A stretch of DNA of 64,000 bases from Limonium bicolor (Eukaryota; Streptophyta; Magnoliopsida; Caryophyllales; Plumbaginaceae): NCBI GenBank assembly GCA_023374045.1, contig CM041779.1, positions 145,391,485 to 145,455,484 of the forward strand, read 5' to 3'. Numbering within the stretch: the first letter of the stretch is position 1; each line of letters begins with the position of its first letter. Below the pieces are notes generated by a model. It worked only from the letters and a program-made list of their open reading frames with translations. It made no database searches and was not told the origin of the DNA. The translations under genes and the position numbers were made by a program. This document shows, one piece after another, positions 1 through 10,089 of the stretch.

Positions 1-205
1 TGTGACATGATAGACTATATTATAAAGTCTAAATCAAAGTTTAAAAATAAAATCAAAATGGGTAATTTTGGATGAATAGTACCCTAAAATACATTTAATT
101 ACTAAGTCTTAACCATGGTCAAATGTCATCCATTGACCATACTACCCATTGCCGCCCCATATTAGCTGGCATACCCACCCATAATCAATCTCTAATCAAT
201 TAGCT
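1..205 (+). repeat. Host LTR H, piece 1 of 6 (left end outside window)
   Basis: This AT-rich non-coding stretch is the left visible part of the LTR that forms the backbone of the first 60 kb. Removing S1 (206-4411) and E2 (4453-23941) with one TSD copy each joins it to 4417-4447 and then 23947 onward. Its content (a block of repeated TTGACCA-type motifs, then an AGCTGG motif) resembles the equivalent part of the minus-strand LTR S3 near 39700-39960. The TGAAATACCCC start expected for this family is not in the window. Summing the six pieces gives about 4.74 kb against 5.47 kb for S3, so roughly 0.7 kb should lie to the left. Confidence 0.6.
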
Positions 206-2530
206 TGAAATACCCCAAACTTAGATATGGTGTTTAATGATAAACTAAGATATAAGGAGGCTAAATGCCTTAGAAACATTAAGAAACATTTTTAATCAAA
301 GAAAATATAAGGAAACACCAAAAGAGCAGTTTAAGCAAAAACGTGCTCTAAGCTTGGAGAGACTTGGGAGAGTACCCAAATATTGTTCTAAGACCTTAGT
401 AATATCCTAATGGTCATTTTAAATCAATTACTAAAGAAACCAAGCTTGAAAACAAGTTAAAACACAAAATGTGCTTTAAGGAGTCTTAAAGCACGTTTTG
501 AAAAATTGTCTTGTAAATGAGTTTTGAATGGCTAAATGCCCATCATTACTCTTTAATTAACATGTGTACTATATAGTATCACATTTGGAAGTCTATATCA
601 ATGGGAAATCAAAAATTTCACAACAATGTGCCTTGTTTTGTGAATAGTAAATTAATTAAGCTAGTTCATAACATAAGTCAACATAAGTGAGATATTTGGT
701 CAACAAAGACTTAAGTACCCCTTGTTACTAATGGGGGCCGGTTTCTTATAAGGTGAGTCACCACCTTCATGACTCATTAAGCAAATAAAGATTTGTAAAG
801 CAAAAGTACTATTCACCTTTTAACATAAATATCACACTTTAGTGGTTCTCTCTCCTCACTTCTTCATTCTCCCTTGTTTCCCACTGTTTCTTGCTCTCTC
901 TCCCTTCTCCATTAACGTGAAGCATACCTCCATGATAGCTTCATCTAGCCTTGCACACAACTCACTCATTTTAGCTCCAAAACCAAAACAAATTACATAT
1001 TCTCCTTAGTTAGCTCAAGCTCTCTCTTTCTATCTTTTCAAAACTTCAAGAGCTTCATTTTGGTGCCAAGTCAAACCACCATTAGAGGAGGAAATTCAAG
1101 TTTGGAGACTCCATTGGCTTATCCATTCTCTTAAGGTAAAGAAAGTGTTAGAAAATCTAGGTTTCCATCATTTTCTTCCTTGTCCGAAAATTTGCACTCA
1201 TGGGACTCCATGTTTATGCCTTGTTCTAGCTTGATTTCTACTCTTCAAAGGATTAAGGAGGTCCTTCTTGCTTCATATCCAAGCTTGTCTTGAGAAACCA
1301 AGGTAAAACAATCACCTTAATACCTTAAAGCACATTTTTAACCTAGGGTTTGTTCCTTAGGGTTAATGTATTATCTAGTACTCATTGGAGTCATTGGATA
1401 TTGGTTAGAACATTGGCAAGGAGATATATATTGGTGACCGAGATTGAGCAAGGAAAAACCTAAGGAAGAAAGCTTTTAAAGCTTGTAAAAGAACAAGGTA
1501 AATTACTTACCTTAAGGTGTTTTATTGTTTAAGGGAATGGGATTTAGATATGTGATGAGTTTAGTGTAGAGTTTACATTAGAAAAGGGTTATATAAAACC
1601 TAGGAGAGACAATGACTATACTTGTGAACTTGTGACTAAAGAGCAAATGAGAAAAAAAGATAGTTTAAGGATATCAAGGTGAATTACAAGAAGCATTTTA
1701 TTTCAATGGGAGCCTTGTTGTGTGTATTCGCAGGTTGAAGGCAAATATATGTGGAAATTCAGTGGTTAAGATTATTGTCATTTAAGGGCCTAAGTGCCAA
1801 GCATTTTAAGTTTAAGCACTATATGATGATGTGGTGTGGTTTTGGTGTAAATTGTGTGTTAAGGTGTTGTGATGAGAATTTGGGTGATGTTGGTTGTTTG
1901 ATGGAGAAAAACCATGTGATAGGATGTGCTATGTACTAGAGAACCCATGGCAAAATTTAAAGGAGAACTTAAGTGTTTAAGATATTCTAAGGGGATTTAA
2001 TGACTAAGGAAGTACTAGAAGCTCTAGAGGTTGTCTTGATGAAAAAGGGTGAGATTAAGGTGTTCTAATGACTTATAATGACTTAGGTATCACCATGAAG
2101 GATTTAGGAGTCAAGAGAAATGTATTTGAGTATTTAGGGCTTAGGCAAATGTTGGTAAACAACTAGGAAGAAAATAATGTGTTGATGGACGGAAGTTTAA
2201 GTTTGTGAAGGAACTTTAAGTAAAGGCATAAAAGAATTTTAGATGGTGAAATATGCTTGGGAGATGATGTTATAGTGGTGAGGAAAACATTTGGCATAGT
2301 GGTTACATTAGGTATGAACCACCACCTAGAAACCTAGTGGAGAACATTACAAGTGTTAGCATTATTACAAGCAAAATACATAATGACTAAGGTGGATCTT
2401 GGTGAATGATTTAAAGTGTTTATAGGAGGGCTTAAGGTGTATTTGAAGTGCCCAAATGAGGTTATAACATACTAGGATATATGAGGAGAAGTTTGGAGTT
2501 GAAAGAGAATTTAGAAATAAGGTTCTGGAG

Positions 2531-2929
2531 CCGACCGACCTTAGGACCGGACCTACAAGGTCGGTCGAGCTCAGATTACACTACCGGAGAAAGTCTCTGG
2601 AACCGACCGAACTTGGGGACCGGACTTGCAAGTTCGGTCGGGCATGTATTTTGTGAAGGAATTAAGTCTCTGGAATGGACCGACCTTGGGACCGGACTTG
2701 CAAGGTCGGTCATGCCTAGAATTTTGTACGGTAATAAGTCTCTGGAATCGACCGAACATGGACCGGACTTGGCAAGTTCGGTCGAGCTTAAATTTCCCAC
2801 GGGGGAAACTCTCGGGAATGGACCGACCTTGGGACCGGACTTGCAAGGTCGGTCGGGTAGAATTTTCAAACGGTAAAGTGTTCTGGAATGGACCGACCTT
2901 AGGTAAGGTCGGTCGGAAGTTCGGTCGGG
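2531..2929. repeat. Dyad-repeat array in S1 (six imperfect copies, period about 70)
   Basis: Six imperfect units start near 2533, 2602, 2678, 2745, 2820 and 2890. Each has GACCGACCTT on one side and AAGGTCGGTC on the other, separated by a short loop containing GGACCGGACTTGC. The arms pair with each other, so each unit can form a hairpin. The spacers between units are AT-rich and diverged but related. Open frames here on both strands result from the repetition and do not look like a gene. Confidence 0.85.
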
Positions 2930-4036
2930 CCTAAAAAAAAAAATTTAAATTCTAAGGATGGTAATAGGTAATAAGGTATACCTTTGGTAGGGTGGTAATG
3001 ATTGGGACCCTAAGAACTTAAGGGATTAAGTTAAGTTAAGTTAAGTTAAGTATAAATTTTAATGATTAAAGTTAAGTTTGTAAGTTAAGTGGCAAAGACT
3101 TGAGAGGTTATTGAATGGGAATCCTTAGGGACTAAGTGAGTTAAGTAAGGAGCAAATAACTAATGACCTAAAAATGAATGAATGCTTTAGGTTTGTGAAT
3201 TGGGACCCCGAAGAAGGTTAAACAAACAACGATCGACGGTGAACGGTACAATCTTTCTTGTGACCTGCTTGCTAACGAGGTGTCCCTCGGCTTGTGTGCT
3301 ATCTGTTTAATTGCTATGACTAAAACAAGATTAAGCATGCAACCGGTTATATTTATTCTCGTTGTGTTTGTGTTATCTTCACACTAACCCGCGAGACTTG
3401 AGATTGTTACTAACCGAGTTTAGTACTTACTGAGTTAAGAATAAGAGATAAGTTTGGTGGCTGTTGGTTGATGCCCGTTAGGGCTTAGCTAGCACATGGT
3501 GATTAAGATTTCTACTAAGTGGAACTTGAGTGAGGAAACCCGGGACCGATCTCCGGTCATGCATGCTAAGGAAAAAGGGGGACGGTATCTGAATCAGATC
3601 CGCCCTCCGCTTAAGGACTTGTCTTCGGACTTGTAGCCTAGGGCCGGTTGCAGGCTCAGCTACGCTGGACTCCCGTCCAGAGTAGGTGGCATTAAGATGG
3701 TGCGGTGGGATCACCTAAATCCCAGGTTCGAATTAAGCTACAACCAATCCCTTCCAGGAACGGTTTGTAAACTGAGAACAAGTTGAGATTAAGATTAAGA
3801 TAAGGTAAGGAACTAAGTTTAAGGAAATGAGGACTAAGGAGGGGGTTACTAACCCACTTGTTAAGGGAACGCTTGAGTCGTTCATTGTTTGTGAACTATA
3901 CATGTTCATCTGTGGTTATTATTATTGCACTTCATATTATGCTTGTGTATGTAATCAATTTCCATGCTATCGACAATTAGTCGTCGTAGCCCCGTTAGCT
4001 TGGGGGCCATGAGAGGGTGTACCAGCATTCGTGCTG

Positions 4037-4049
4037 ACCCCCTTGGGGG
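4037..4049. other. Conserved CCCCC/GGGGG dyad in S1
   Basis: ACCCCCTTGGGGG is followed by a T-rich run and a CTTGCAGG block. The same arrangement occurs at the matching place in the E2 LTRs (7862, 23531) and the E3 LTRs (30995, 46387). Conservation across LTR subfamilies suggests a functional element near the RNA end or a splice acceptor. The function is inferred. Confidence 0.5.
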
Positions 4050-4411
4050 CTATTTTTACACTTGCAGGTAAGAGACCCATGAGGACGCACTACAAGAGTA
4101 GGAGCGGTTAGACTTAGGGTGGGATGTTTATTTTGAGTTCGGGTTGCGCCTGTGCACCCGACTGTTTATATTTAAACTGTTGTAAGGTTGTGATTATGAT
4201 TTAGCTACTTGTACTCGGTTGGTTGTGGTATTGTGGATGGTGATGTTTTGGGTTGATTAAGTATTTTGGATAAGTATTGTAAGTGTTAAGGCCGGTATAT
4301 TCTGTGATCAGACCGTGGCAAGGTCCAGGTGTTTATGATTTCCGCTGCGACAAATTCGTTTAAGTGTTCAGTTTTGCGATAACCACGATTGGCTTTGGAT
4401 GGGGTGTTACA

Positions 4412-4452
4412 TAGCTAGCCAATCTAATGAGTCACCTATTACTATTCCATAA
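4412..4452 (+). repeat. Host LTR H, piece 2 of 6
   Basis: This short strip lies between S1 and E2. It begins with the second copy of the S1 TSD (TAGCT, 4412-4416) and ends with the first copy of the E2 TSD (CATAA, 4448-4452). It shows that S1 and E2 inserted independently 36 bp apart in the same older LTR. Confidence 0.7.
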
Positions 4453-5077
4453 TGAAATACCCCAAACCTAGGTATGTTGTTTAAACATTAAAACATGATT
4501 TATTAAGACAAGAAAATGTCTTAGAAATATTAGTAAACAATTTAAACCATAAAGAACACAATTAAATACCTTAAGGTCAATATGGGCTAAAATGTGCTCT
4601 AAGCTTGGAATAAACTTGGGTAAGACCTAATGAACTTACCAAGACCTTATTTATATGTTAATGAACATATTAAATCAATTACCAAAGAAAACCAAGCTTG
4701 AAAACAAGTTAAAACGCAAAATGTGCTTTAAGGAGTCTTAAAGCACATTTTTGAAAAATTGTCTTGTAAATGAGTTTTGGGTGGCTAAATGTCCATCATT
4801 ACTCTTAAATATACATGTGTACTATATAGTATCACATTTGGGTGGCTATATTAATGGGAAATCAAAAATTTCACTTCTAAGTGCCTTGTTTTTATGAATA
4901 GTGATTTTTATAAGCTAGTTTGTAACATATGTTGTCATAAGTAATTAAATTGACAAACAAAGACTAAAATACCCTCATTATATTATAGGGGGCCGGTTTT
5001 CTAAGTGTGGTGACTCACCACTCTCTAGTTAATATGATAAGTAAATAAAGAAAACTAATTAAGTTACCTTTTTACTT

Positions 5078-5084
5078 TATAAAG
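5078..5084 (+). promoter_or_regulatory. Candidate TATA box in E2 5' LTR
   Basis: TATAAAG is followed within 60 bases by a long CT-rich stretch (about 5105-5200), as expected near a transcription start. The same motif recurs in the 3' LTR at 15312-15318. It sits downstream of a conserved GTGACTCACCA palindrome. No transcript data are available, so the assignment is tentative. Confidence 0.35.
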
Positions 5085-6532
5085 CATAAATATCTCCTAA
5101 AAGTAAGTTCTATCTTCATTCTCTCATTTCTCCTTCATTTCCCACGGTTCCAAACACCATCTTCAACCTCTCTTCTTCATTCTCTCACGGTTTGAAATAG
5201 TACACACCCACCATCTCCATCTTTGACCTCTTGTAAAATCTAGCTCACTTGTCCAAATCAAAAACAAACACCACCAATCTCTTCCTCTCATCAAGCTCTT
5301 CATTCCTATCTTCTCAAAACTTCAAGAGCCCCATTTCGGTGCCAAGGAGTTCCACCATTGAAGGAGCTTGAGCTTGTATTTCTACATATTATTACTCTCC
5401 TTTGCTTCTAGGTAAGGAATCTCAAATAAAAACTACATTTCCTTCATGTTTTTGTGGTGACCGAAAATACCCATTGAAGGTGCTATTTATGTGGCTTTGT
5501 TTTAGCTTCATTCCAACCTTTCAAGGACTAGGTGGAGTCCTCTCTTCATAGATATCCAAACTCTCTTCTAAGACCAAGGTAAAACAACTACATTAATGTT
5601 TTTGAAATAATGTAAAAACTAGGGTTTACAATGAGTTAAAGCTTGAAGCTTGTATACTCATTTCAATGTTTGTATATTGTTTAGTAGTTGACAAGGAACC
5701 AAGTACCTAGCCGATTTTAAACAAGAAAGGAGTTGTGTGGAAAAGAGGTAAAAATACTAACCTAATGTAGTTTGATGCCTTAGGAGAAATGAGCTTATAA
5801 TGCTTGTTAAAACTACCTAAAGAGCAAATGGTGAATGACCTAGTAAATTTCTCAAGGAGACTAGTAAAAGAGCATATGTCTTGTTGTATGTATTTGCAGG
5901 TCAAAGGCAATATATTTGGAAATTCAGTGTTTATGATTTAAGCACTTTAAGGGCCTAGGAGCCATGCATTTTAAGGGCCTAAGTGCCATGCAATTTAAGT
6001 TATGTATTATATTTAGTATAGTGAGATTTGAGTGAAGTTTTGTGTGAGAGTGTTCTTGGTGATTTTTAGTGTGCTTGTGTGTTCAATGGTGAAAACAATG
6101 TGCTTTGGTGTAACAAAATGCTAGGAGAACCTATATCGAAATTTAGGAAATGCACGAGGAGTTCAAGATGTTTTAAAGGAATTTTAATGAACTAGGAAGT
6201 GTTCTAGAGTGTAATAAGGACTTAGGCATGATCTTGAAGTTTAGTATGTACCAAAGTCATTTTGGATTTAGGTAAGGGCTTAGGTAAACTTTGGTAAAAT
6301 AAGGAGAAAGTGTAAGCTTAGAAAAAGGGATTTCACGGATGACATAAGGAGTTTTAGTTTGAAAGAAATGATGTTTAAGTAATGATCTTGTGTGGAAGAT
6401 ATGTTTTGGTATAATAGCTTGAATAGGCATGAAACATCACTTAGGAACCTAGGGAGTAAATACTATAAGTGTTGGAGGCTTTGGTGAAATTTGGCTTAGT
6501 GTTTGAAGACTTGGAAGTTGAGCATTTTGCCT

Positions 6533-6849
6533 CGTCCGAACTTCCGTCCGGACATGGAAGTTCGGACAGGCTCTGTTGGGTAGAAGAATTCTCACTCGCG
6601 AACAGTGTCCGAACTTGGGAAGTCCGGACACTAGTTCGGACGTACCCACTCATCCTTAGGATTATCCTCGAACTGTGTCCGAACTTGGGAAGTCCGGACA
6701 CATGTTCGGACGCACGGATTTCTGTCTAGATTTTTCTCGGCTCACGTCCGAACTTCCGAAGTCCGGACATAAGTTCGGACGTGTGTCTATTTTCTGTCTA
6801 AAGTCACGGCTTGCGTCCGAACTTGGAGGTTCGGACACAAGTTCGGACA
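6533..6849. repeat. Dyad-repeat array in E2 5' LTR (five copies)
   Basis: Five units of GTCCGAACTT...AAGTCCGGACA..GTTCGGAC are spaced about 55-70 bases apart. Each contains two partly overlapping dyads and can fold as a hairpin. The 3' LTR has the same array at 16758-17073 with small indels. The sequence resembles the array of E3 and is unlike those of S1, N and A4. Confidence 0.85.
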
Positions 6850-7861
6850 GGCCACAATATGGACCAAAAATGTTGTTTTAAGATGGGAAATGTTATCTAA
6901 AAATGGTAATAAGTTAGTAATGATATTATAAGGTTATATAAGGCATGTTAGGAGTGTTATAATGGTAATTAAAATGGTGAAGAGTTATAACAAGTGTGAA
7001 AATAAAATAGATATGTGAAGTTACAAGTTAACGAAGGACTAGTGCGTTAATTAACCGACGTTACTAATGTGTTTAGGATTCTCTCAAGGTGGAAACAAAA
7101 CGAGGCAAGGACCAAGGTATGGTTTTCTTGCAGTCTGTTGCCTACCGGTTTACACCGGCTTGGGTGTTGTTTGCTTTTCTGTGTGTTACGACCTTATAAG
7201 ATTAAGGCATGAAAAGAGTTTACAGTTGTTATATATAATGATGTTGTATTATTGTGACTCCTTTCCCTTGGTGTGTCTAACAAGACCTAAACACTTGCTT
7301 GTGTGTGACTTAAACAATATGTTGTGTGATCACTAACAAGTGCTAACCGGGGGAGTGAGGAGTCCGGTCATGTTCCGGCCACGCGTGTGAGGACGGGAGT
7401 CGATGTCATATCCGGTTCGGCTCTCTTGGTGTATGTATAGGTTGTATTCCAATTTGGTCTCAACCTTCCCTTAGTTTATCCAAAGCTAGTTTACTGACTC
7501 ACGTCGGGCCACAGGGGCATACAAATGTTATTTCGGTGTGCTTGGGATTACTATATCCGACACACCTTGGGTATAAGTTAACCGTACGATATAACTGGAC
7601 GGTAACGAGGTTGGTAACGAGCTTAGCATGAGATTGGCATTAATCTCTAGGCTCACTATGTTTACTAACTATGGTGGAAGGTTCCTTGTGTGAACCGGTT
7701 TCATGGTGTTATGTATTGTTATGGTGCTATGCAATTTCCCTTGCTATGCTATGTTATATATGTTGGATGTTTAAAATGAATGCCATGTTATCATGATAAT
7801 TGGTTGCGCGTATCCTGGTAGCCGATGGGCTGCGCGTTAACCATACCAGCAAAGGTTGCTG

Positions 7862-7874
7862 ACCCCCTCGGGGG
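7862..7874. other. Conserved CCCCC/GGGGG dyad in E2 5' LTR
   Basis: ACCCCCTCGGGGG is followed by TCCATATTTTACTGCAGG. It is the positional equivalent of the dyads in S1 and E3, with a loop change (TT to TC) that keeps the pairing arms. Confidence 0.5.
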
Positions 7875-8279
7875 CTCCATATTTTACTGCAGGATGAGGA
7901 TCGAAGAAGCGGAGTGGCTCTAGATCCTAGGTCGTTGATGTACTTTTGGTTATTTTGGTTGTTGAGCCCGGGATGCGCCTGTGCTCCCGAGGCATTTCAT
8001 CTTGGTACCGTTCGTTAAACAGTGGTGGATGGTTACAGTTGGTAGTTGTGATGTAAATTAAATACTCGGTATTGTTGGCTATATATATATATGTGTGGAT
8101 GTTAGGATCTATGCTCGGGAGTCTGATCATCAGACCGATACACTTGTATTTATTCTGCCTAGTTAACCACGTGGGTGGTTAACGGCGTTGTAACACCAAA
8201 GCGTTAAATTATTATTGGTTGGTTATTTCCGCTGCGATTTCAGTAGTTGGTAGGGGCGTTGTAGGGGTGTTACAAAAAG

Positions 8280-8291
8280 TGGTATCAGAGC
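8280..8291 (+). other. E2 primer-binding site (initiator tRNA-Met)
   Basis: TGGTATCAGAGC lies 5 bases after the LTR end and is complementary to the 3' end of plant initiator tRNA-Met, the usual primer of Tekay-type elements. It fixes the orientation and LTR boundary. The 200 bases up to the first Gag ATG (8292-8494) form the untranslated leader. Confidence 0.95.
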
Positions 8292-8494
8292 GAAGTATCG
8301 CTCTGATGACTAGAATACCGAGCTAGAAATATACCGAGAGTTAGGAAACCTAACCATAGTTACCTAAGTGAACAGATTTGGAAAGGTTAACCACTAACTA
8401 AGTGTGGAATTACCATGTTGTCGGGAAGATGCTATAACCATTGGACCGATAAGTGTGCAAGCATAATGCTAATGAGATGTTCATATGAATTCAG

Positions 8495-9171
8495 ATGGCA
8501 GGTAGACCACGAGGTAGAGGCCGCGGGCGCGGTACTGGAGGTACGGGTGACCAGGGCGATGATACTACGGCACAGACTATGGCTGAGGCAGTAGCAGCCG
8601 CCGTAGCCCAGATGGTACCCGATGGTAGATGGTTGCTGCATTACAGCAAGGGCAACAGCCCGGAGTTCAGCCACCGCCACCGCCACCAGAGACCAATTGG
8701 GTCAAGGCGTTGGCTGATCTGAGACCGCCGTTGTTCAATGGGGAGACCGACCCTCGTAAGCTGGAGGTGTATATCTCTGAGCTGGAGACCGCCTACAAGA
8801 CCTTGGCTGTACCTACTGAAGCTAAGGTCCGTCTTGCCGCTTACTACTTGAAGGGATCGGCACAGAGTTGGTGGAAGTTGGTGAGAGAGGACAGGATAGC
8901 TGATCCTGAGTTTGGTTGGAGGGAGTACACGGCTCTACTGCGAGCCAAGTATTACCCTATACATGTGCAGGAGGCCAAGCGCCTCGAGCTGGATAGTCTG
9001 AGGCAGGGGGATAAGATGTCGGTTGATGACTACTACACCGCATTCACCAGCCTTATCCACCTGTTACCAGACCTTGGGTACTCGAACCGAGTGTTGGTGA
9101 ACCGGTTCTACAATGGTCTTAGCCACCGTCTCCGCTATGGGATGGGGCCAGCTGAGTATACTACCTTGCAG
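8495..9171 (+). CDS. gag: E2 Gag exon 1 (matrix/capsid), one frameshift
   Basis: Gag packages element RNA into cytoplasmic virus-like particles. The chosen start at 8495 opens a basic RG-rich N-terminus (RGRGRGRG), then an Ala/Val-rich helix. The frame is lost around 8600-8632 by about one base and continues in the frame entered at 8629, which holds the retrotransposon Gag core: an LKGSAQSWW motif, then AKYYP, LRQGDKMSVDDY and FYNGLSHRLR. The exon ends at codon TTG-CAG followed by GTAATT. If read without splicing, the frame hits a stop at 9220-9222. The single-base break may be a sequencing error or true decay. Confidence 0.85.
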
Positions 9172-9273
9172 GTAATTAGAGTACCATGTTGTGAATCAAT
9201 TTATGCCATGAGTGAATGTTAATGTGAGTTGGTAAGTTGTTTTGCGGGGCATGACTGACATCCTAAAATTCAG
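9172..9273 (+). other. Predicted intron 1 in E2 gag
   Basis: The 102-base segment starts GTAATT and ends AAATTCAG. Removing it joins codon 181 of the Gag core frame (counted from 8629) to a frame reading ECYHAAAKVE, which is a natural continuation of Tekay Gag. The splice is phase 0. The prediction rests on frame logic alone. Confidence 0.65.
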
Positions 9274-9534
9274 GAGTGCTATCATGCCGCTGCTAAGGTT
9301 GAAATTACCGTCCGTCTGAGGGACGAGGAGAATGCGCACAGCGCAAGGCCACGAACGAGGGCCAGAGTCAGCAAGGGTATGGGGGGGGGGGAAAGAAAAA
9401 GAAACCCTACCCTCAGCCCCAGAAGAGTCAGTATCAGGGTGACAAGGGCCAAGCCCAGACCACCACAGCTGATGAGCCACTGAAGCTCACGTATGCGTAT
9501 GCGGCGAAGCCTCTACGCTCTTACCCGCCTAAGG
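9274..9534 (+). CDS. gag: E2 Gag exon 2 (linker), one frameshift
   Basis: The exon opens ECYHAAAKVE and continues with a charged linker. Near 9335, in GCGCAAGGCC, the frame slips by one base. The second frame then reads a Gln/Gly/Lys-rich stretch and ends in a segment with LKLTYAYAAKPL. A run of ten G at 9381-9390 is a further place where length could be wrong. The exon end at 9534 is set by a following GTAATT and is provisional. Confidence 0.6.
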
Positions 9535-9617
9535 GTAATTACTAAATCATGTGTATCTAGTTGAGGTGTATGTTGTTAAGATGAGAAGTGAGTATTGATT
9601 GTGTGTTGTTATAGCAG
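9535..9617 (+). other. Possible intron 2 in E2 gag
   Basis: A GTAATT donor at 9535 and an ATAGCAG acceptor at 9614 or 9617 bracket a T-rich, stop-containing stretch between the Gag linker and the zinc-knuckle region. Exact ends are uncertain. Confidence 0.45.
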
Positions 9618-9958
9618 CTAGCGCGGGTTCTGGACCGGAGCGCCACTTTTACTGTAAGTGGTGCAACGGAGACCACCCGGCAAGGACTGCAAGGGGAATG
9701 ACGTGAAGTGTCACTACTGCCAGAAGATGGGGCACCGTGAGTTTGAGTGCTGGCAGAACCCTAGTGGCAGGAACTATAAGCCAAAAGGGCAGTGGAAGGG
9801 TAAGACTACCACGACCACCGAAAGCCCGAAGGCGATCATCCAGCAGACTTCTGACAAGAAGTACACTGAATCCCAGAAGGGGAAGGGTACGGGGTCCGGC
9901 AAGGCTGCCCTGAATGTGGTGGACCGGTCTGAGGCACCAGGATCCTCTTCGAGACCAG
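9618..9958 (+). CDS. gag: E2 Gag exon 3: two CCHC zinc knuckles, one frameshift
   Basis: This encodes the nucleocapsid part of Gag, which binds element RNA. The first knuckle begins as YCKWCNGDH and is completed after a one-base slip in GGCAAGG (about 9680-9686). The second, CHYCQKMGHREFEC, is intact as C-X2-C-X4-H-X4-C. A Lys/Thr/Ser-rich tail follows. The exon is predicted to end after the first base of a codon (phase 1) at 9958, where CCAG meets GTACCA. Without splicing the frame stops at 9967-9969. Confidence 0.8.
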
Positions 9959-10089
9959 GTACCACCTAAACTGTTAAATGAAAAAGTGATTGCTTACCGC
10001 ATTTCATGCATGAGTGTTGTATTAGTGAGTCTAATGTGCGACCACCCAAGTAATGAGTTAAAGAATGATGTGAGAGACACCTAAATTAG
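9959..10089 (+). other. Predicted intron joining E2 Gag to AlkB in frame
   Basis: The 131-base segment starts GTACCA and ends CTAAATTAG. Donor and acceptor are both phase 1, so removal creates one continuous frame from the zinc-knuckle exon into the AlkB frame. The donor is not a strong consensus. A second acceptor at 11071-11072 is also phase 1 and would remove the whole AlkB frame, joining Gag to protease. Both joins are read from sequence only. Confidence 0.45.

Larger units (their letters stand above)
206..4411 (+). mobile_element. S1: solo LTR of a long-LTR Ty3/gypsy (Tekay-like) element
   Basis: The piece starts TGAAATACCCC and ends GGGGTGTTACA, the same ends as the LTRs of E2 and E3, and is flanked by a perfect 5-bp TSD TAGCT (201-205 and 4412-4416). 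No primer site, coding region or second LTR is attached, so it is a 4206-bp solo LTR, the usual product of recombination between the two LTRs of a full element. It shares blocks with E2 and E3 LTRs: a pyrimidine-rich leader around 840-910, a TTGCAGGTTGAAGG-like block near 1730, and the CCCCC/GGGGG dyad near 4037. It also has its own dyad array at 2531-2929 and a (TTAAG)5 run at 3026-3050. Small ORFs inside it look incidental. Confidence 0.93.
4453..8274 (+). repeat. E2 5' LTR (3822 bp)
   Basis: It begins TGAAATACCCC and ends GGGGTGTTACA. It carries the U3-R-U5 signals of E2. Recognisable parts are a GGGGGCCGGTTTT block followed by a GTGACTCACCA palindrome (4987-5015), a TATA-like motif at 5078-5084, a pyrimidine-rich stretch after it, the block TATTTGCAGGTCAAAGGC near 5890, a dyad array (6533-6849), and the CCCCC/GGGGG dyad (7862-7874). 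No coding capacity is apparent. Confidence 0.95.

Noticed and set aside
2531..2929. Regular repeats with spacers resembling a CRISPR array
   Set aside because: Spacers are related to each other, repeats are imperfect, the array sits in a plant LTR, and no cas genes are present.
2481..2934. Overlapping frames on both strands, about 90-130 residues
   Set aside because: They arise from the GC-rich dyad array of S1, where stops are rare in every frame; the peptides are repetitive and overlap each other on both strands.
7862..7890. Rho-independent terminator-like hairpin with T run
   Set aside because: The context is eukaryotic LTR sequence; bacterial termination does not apply, so it is reported only as a conserved dyad.
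8280..8300. tRNA gene
   Set aside because: Only the 12-base primer-site complement is present; there is no tRNA body or cloverleaf. The same holds at 31329, 21325 and 53565.
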